Assembly (NCBI GenBank): GCA_016781505.1
Contig: JADDQF010000054.1
Span: forward strand, 1-64,000
DNA: 64,000 nt
Origin: a bacterium
GTDB lineage: Bacteria > Chloroflexota > Chloroflexia > Chloroflexales > Kallotenuaceae
Direction of reading: 5' to 3'
Shown here: piece after piece, positions 63,399 through 64,000 of the stretch
Numbering within the stretch: position 1 is the stretch's first letter
How the letters are laid out: the number at the start of each line of letters is the position of its first letter
The notes under the pieces: generated by a model
Database searches by the model: none
What the model saw: the letters and a program-made list of their open reading frames with translations, nothing else
Told to the model about the DNA's origin: nothing
Position numbers and translations under genes: made by a program

Positions 63399-63998
63399 TT
63401 ATTCGTAATGCCACGAGGTTTCGGCTGCCCGCCTGTCCGGTTCGTTGGACCCGGCGCCATTCGTGGCAACCGCCGGAACTGATTCGGCGGCGACTGCAGG
63501 TGCCGGATTGGCAGCCTCGTCGGCAACGCCATTGGTAGGCGCCACTGGTACCACCGGCGCGGCGCTATTCGCAGCCTGAGCCGGAATTTCTGCGCTGCGC
63601 GTTTCCGCAAGGACCGCAGCTTCGGGAGCGCGCGTTTCCGCCAGTGGCTTGTCGAGCAGATCGTCCTGCAACACATCGCGGCCCAACTGCTCAAGACTCA
63701 GCTTGGGCGCGTTTGCCAGCTGCTTAAGTTCGGGCGCGTCGGCGCCCAAGTCATCCAACAAGTTGCGGCTGAAATCGCGGACCTGCTGCCGTGGATCGAG
63801 CGCACGCAGCTCGCGGATGGATTGCTCGATATCGTCGAACTCGGGGCCTAGGTCGGCGCGGAGATTGGCGTACATGCGCCGCAGATCGCGCACAACGGTG
63901 CCCAGCTGATGCGCAAGGCCCGGCAATCGCTCCGGCCCGACGACCACCAGCGCAACGATCAAAATAAGCACGAGCTCAGAAAAGCCTATACCAAACAT
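63399..63998 (-). CDS. tatB: Sec-independent translocase subunit TatB/TatA
   Basis: A 199-residue protein with one N-terminal membrane helix, MFGIGFSELVLILIVALVVV, then the hinge GPERLPGLA and an amphipathic helix (about 22-55, RDLRRMYANLRADLG). The long, acidic, Ala/Pro-rich tail and the G-x-x-E-L-x-x-I type start favour TatB over TatA. Its ATG is at 63998, so the upstream region is outside the window. It is cotranscribed with tatC. Confidence 0.92.
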   Translation of the reverse strand: MFGIGFSELVLILIVALVVVGPERLPGLAHQLGTVVRDLRRMYANLRADLGPEFDDIEQSIRELRALDPRQQVRDFSRNLLDDLGADAPELKQLANAPKLSLEQLGRDVLQDDLLDKPLAETRAPEAAVLAETRSAEIPAQAANSAAPVVPVAPTNGVADEAANPAPAVAAESVPAVATNGAGSNEPDRRAAETSWHYE

Positions 63999-64000
63999 AC

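Noticed and set aside
1..64000. CRISPR array, insertion sequence, prophage, tRNA or rRNA
   Set aside because: I saw no regularly spaced repeats, transposase or integrase motifs, terminal inverted repeats or tRNA-like cloverleaf in the gaps; a dedicated tRNA scan would settle the last point.

Overview
The window is a gene-dense chromosomal segment (about 60% GC by eye) with no insertion sequence, prophage, CRISPR array, rRNA or tRNA that I could find. The gene set suggests a filamentous or aerobic member of the Chloroflexota (class Chloroflexia): a thioredoxin-fold [2Fe-2S] ferredoxin, an F420-type luciferase-like oxidoreductase, a YfhO family membrane protein, two cytochromes P450, DUF2085 membrane proteins, ppk1 and tatBC. 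The taxon is inferred from overall gene character, not from a marker gene.

Layout. 1-9.8 kb holds mixed small units: an RNA m5U methyltransferase, CvpA-like protein, ferredoxin, P450 no. 1, alpha/beta hydrolase, TIGR01777-type epimerase, a divergent metallo-beta-lactamase-fold protein, a luciferase-like oxidoreductase and a cysteine-hydrolase-like protein. 9.8-20.3 kb is a long minus-strand run: TPR protein, SAM methyltransferase, GT4 glycosyltransferase, P450 no. 2, PcrA/UvrD helicase (with a large internal insertion) and YfhO. 20.5-23.6 kb is a purine operon (purQ, HIT protein, purM, purC). 23.7-33.9 kb contains hisZ-like, creatininase-family, hisG and hisD genes interleaved with an M23 peptidase, an M28 peptidase lipoprotein, a 561-residue protein of unknown function, a small membrane protein, and one plus-strand gene for a tiny acidic three-repeat protein. 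34.1-36.7 kb is a plus-strand hydrolase / glutaredoxin-like / DUF2085 / DUF2085 group. 36.8-41.3 kb is coenzyme A biosynthesis (coaX, coaBC) with a HEAT-SH3 protein and a divergent galactokinase. 41.8-50.1 kb carries a GAF-GAF-PAS histidine kinase, an M23-LamG secreted protein, a TPM-domain protein and metB. 50.2-56.1 kb carries a Fur-family regulator divergent from a Zn/Mn-type ABC importer that lacks a binding protein, then an ABC-2 exporter pair. 56.2-64 kb has an ECF sigma factor, a DUF255 thioredoxin-domain protein, ppk1, a small membrane-anchored protein and tatB-tatC.

Regulatory signals are readable. Several genes are preceded by TTGACG/TTGACA-N17-(TACAAT/TATAGT/TATGCT) promoters, and a recurring extended -10 of the form TGCTA(C/T/G)AAT lies before at least six genes. 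Three genes (the RNA methyltransferase, the M28 peptidase and the glutaredoxin-like gene) have a -10 box only 6-9 nt before the start codon and no Shine-Dalgarno, which suggests leaderless mRNAs. Strong GC-rich hairpins without U tracts sit after many genes.

The most interesting items are the hisZ-creatininase-hisG cluster, the glutaredoxin/DUF2085 pair, the three-repeat acidic protein, the insertion in PcrA, and a paired palindrome GTCAT-N2-ATGAC downstream of pcrA. None of them is proven to be a new system from sequence alone.
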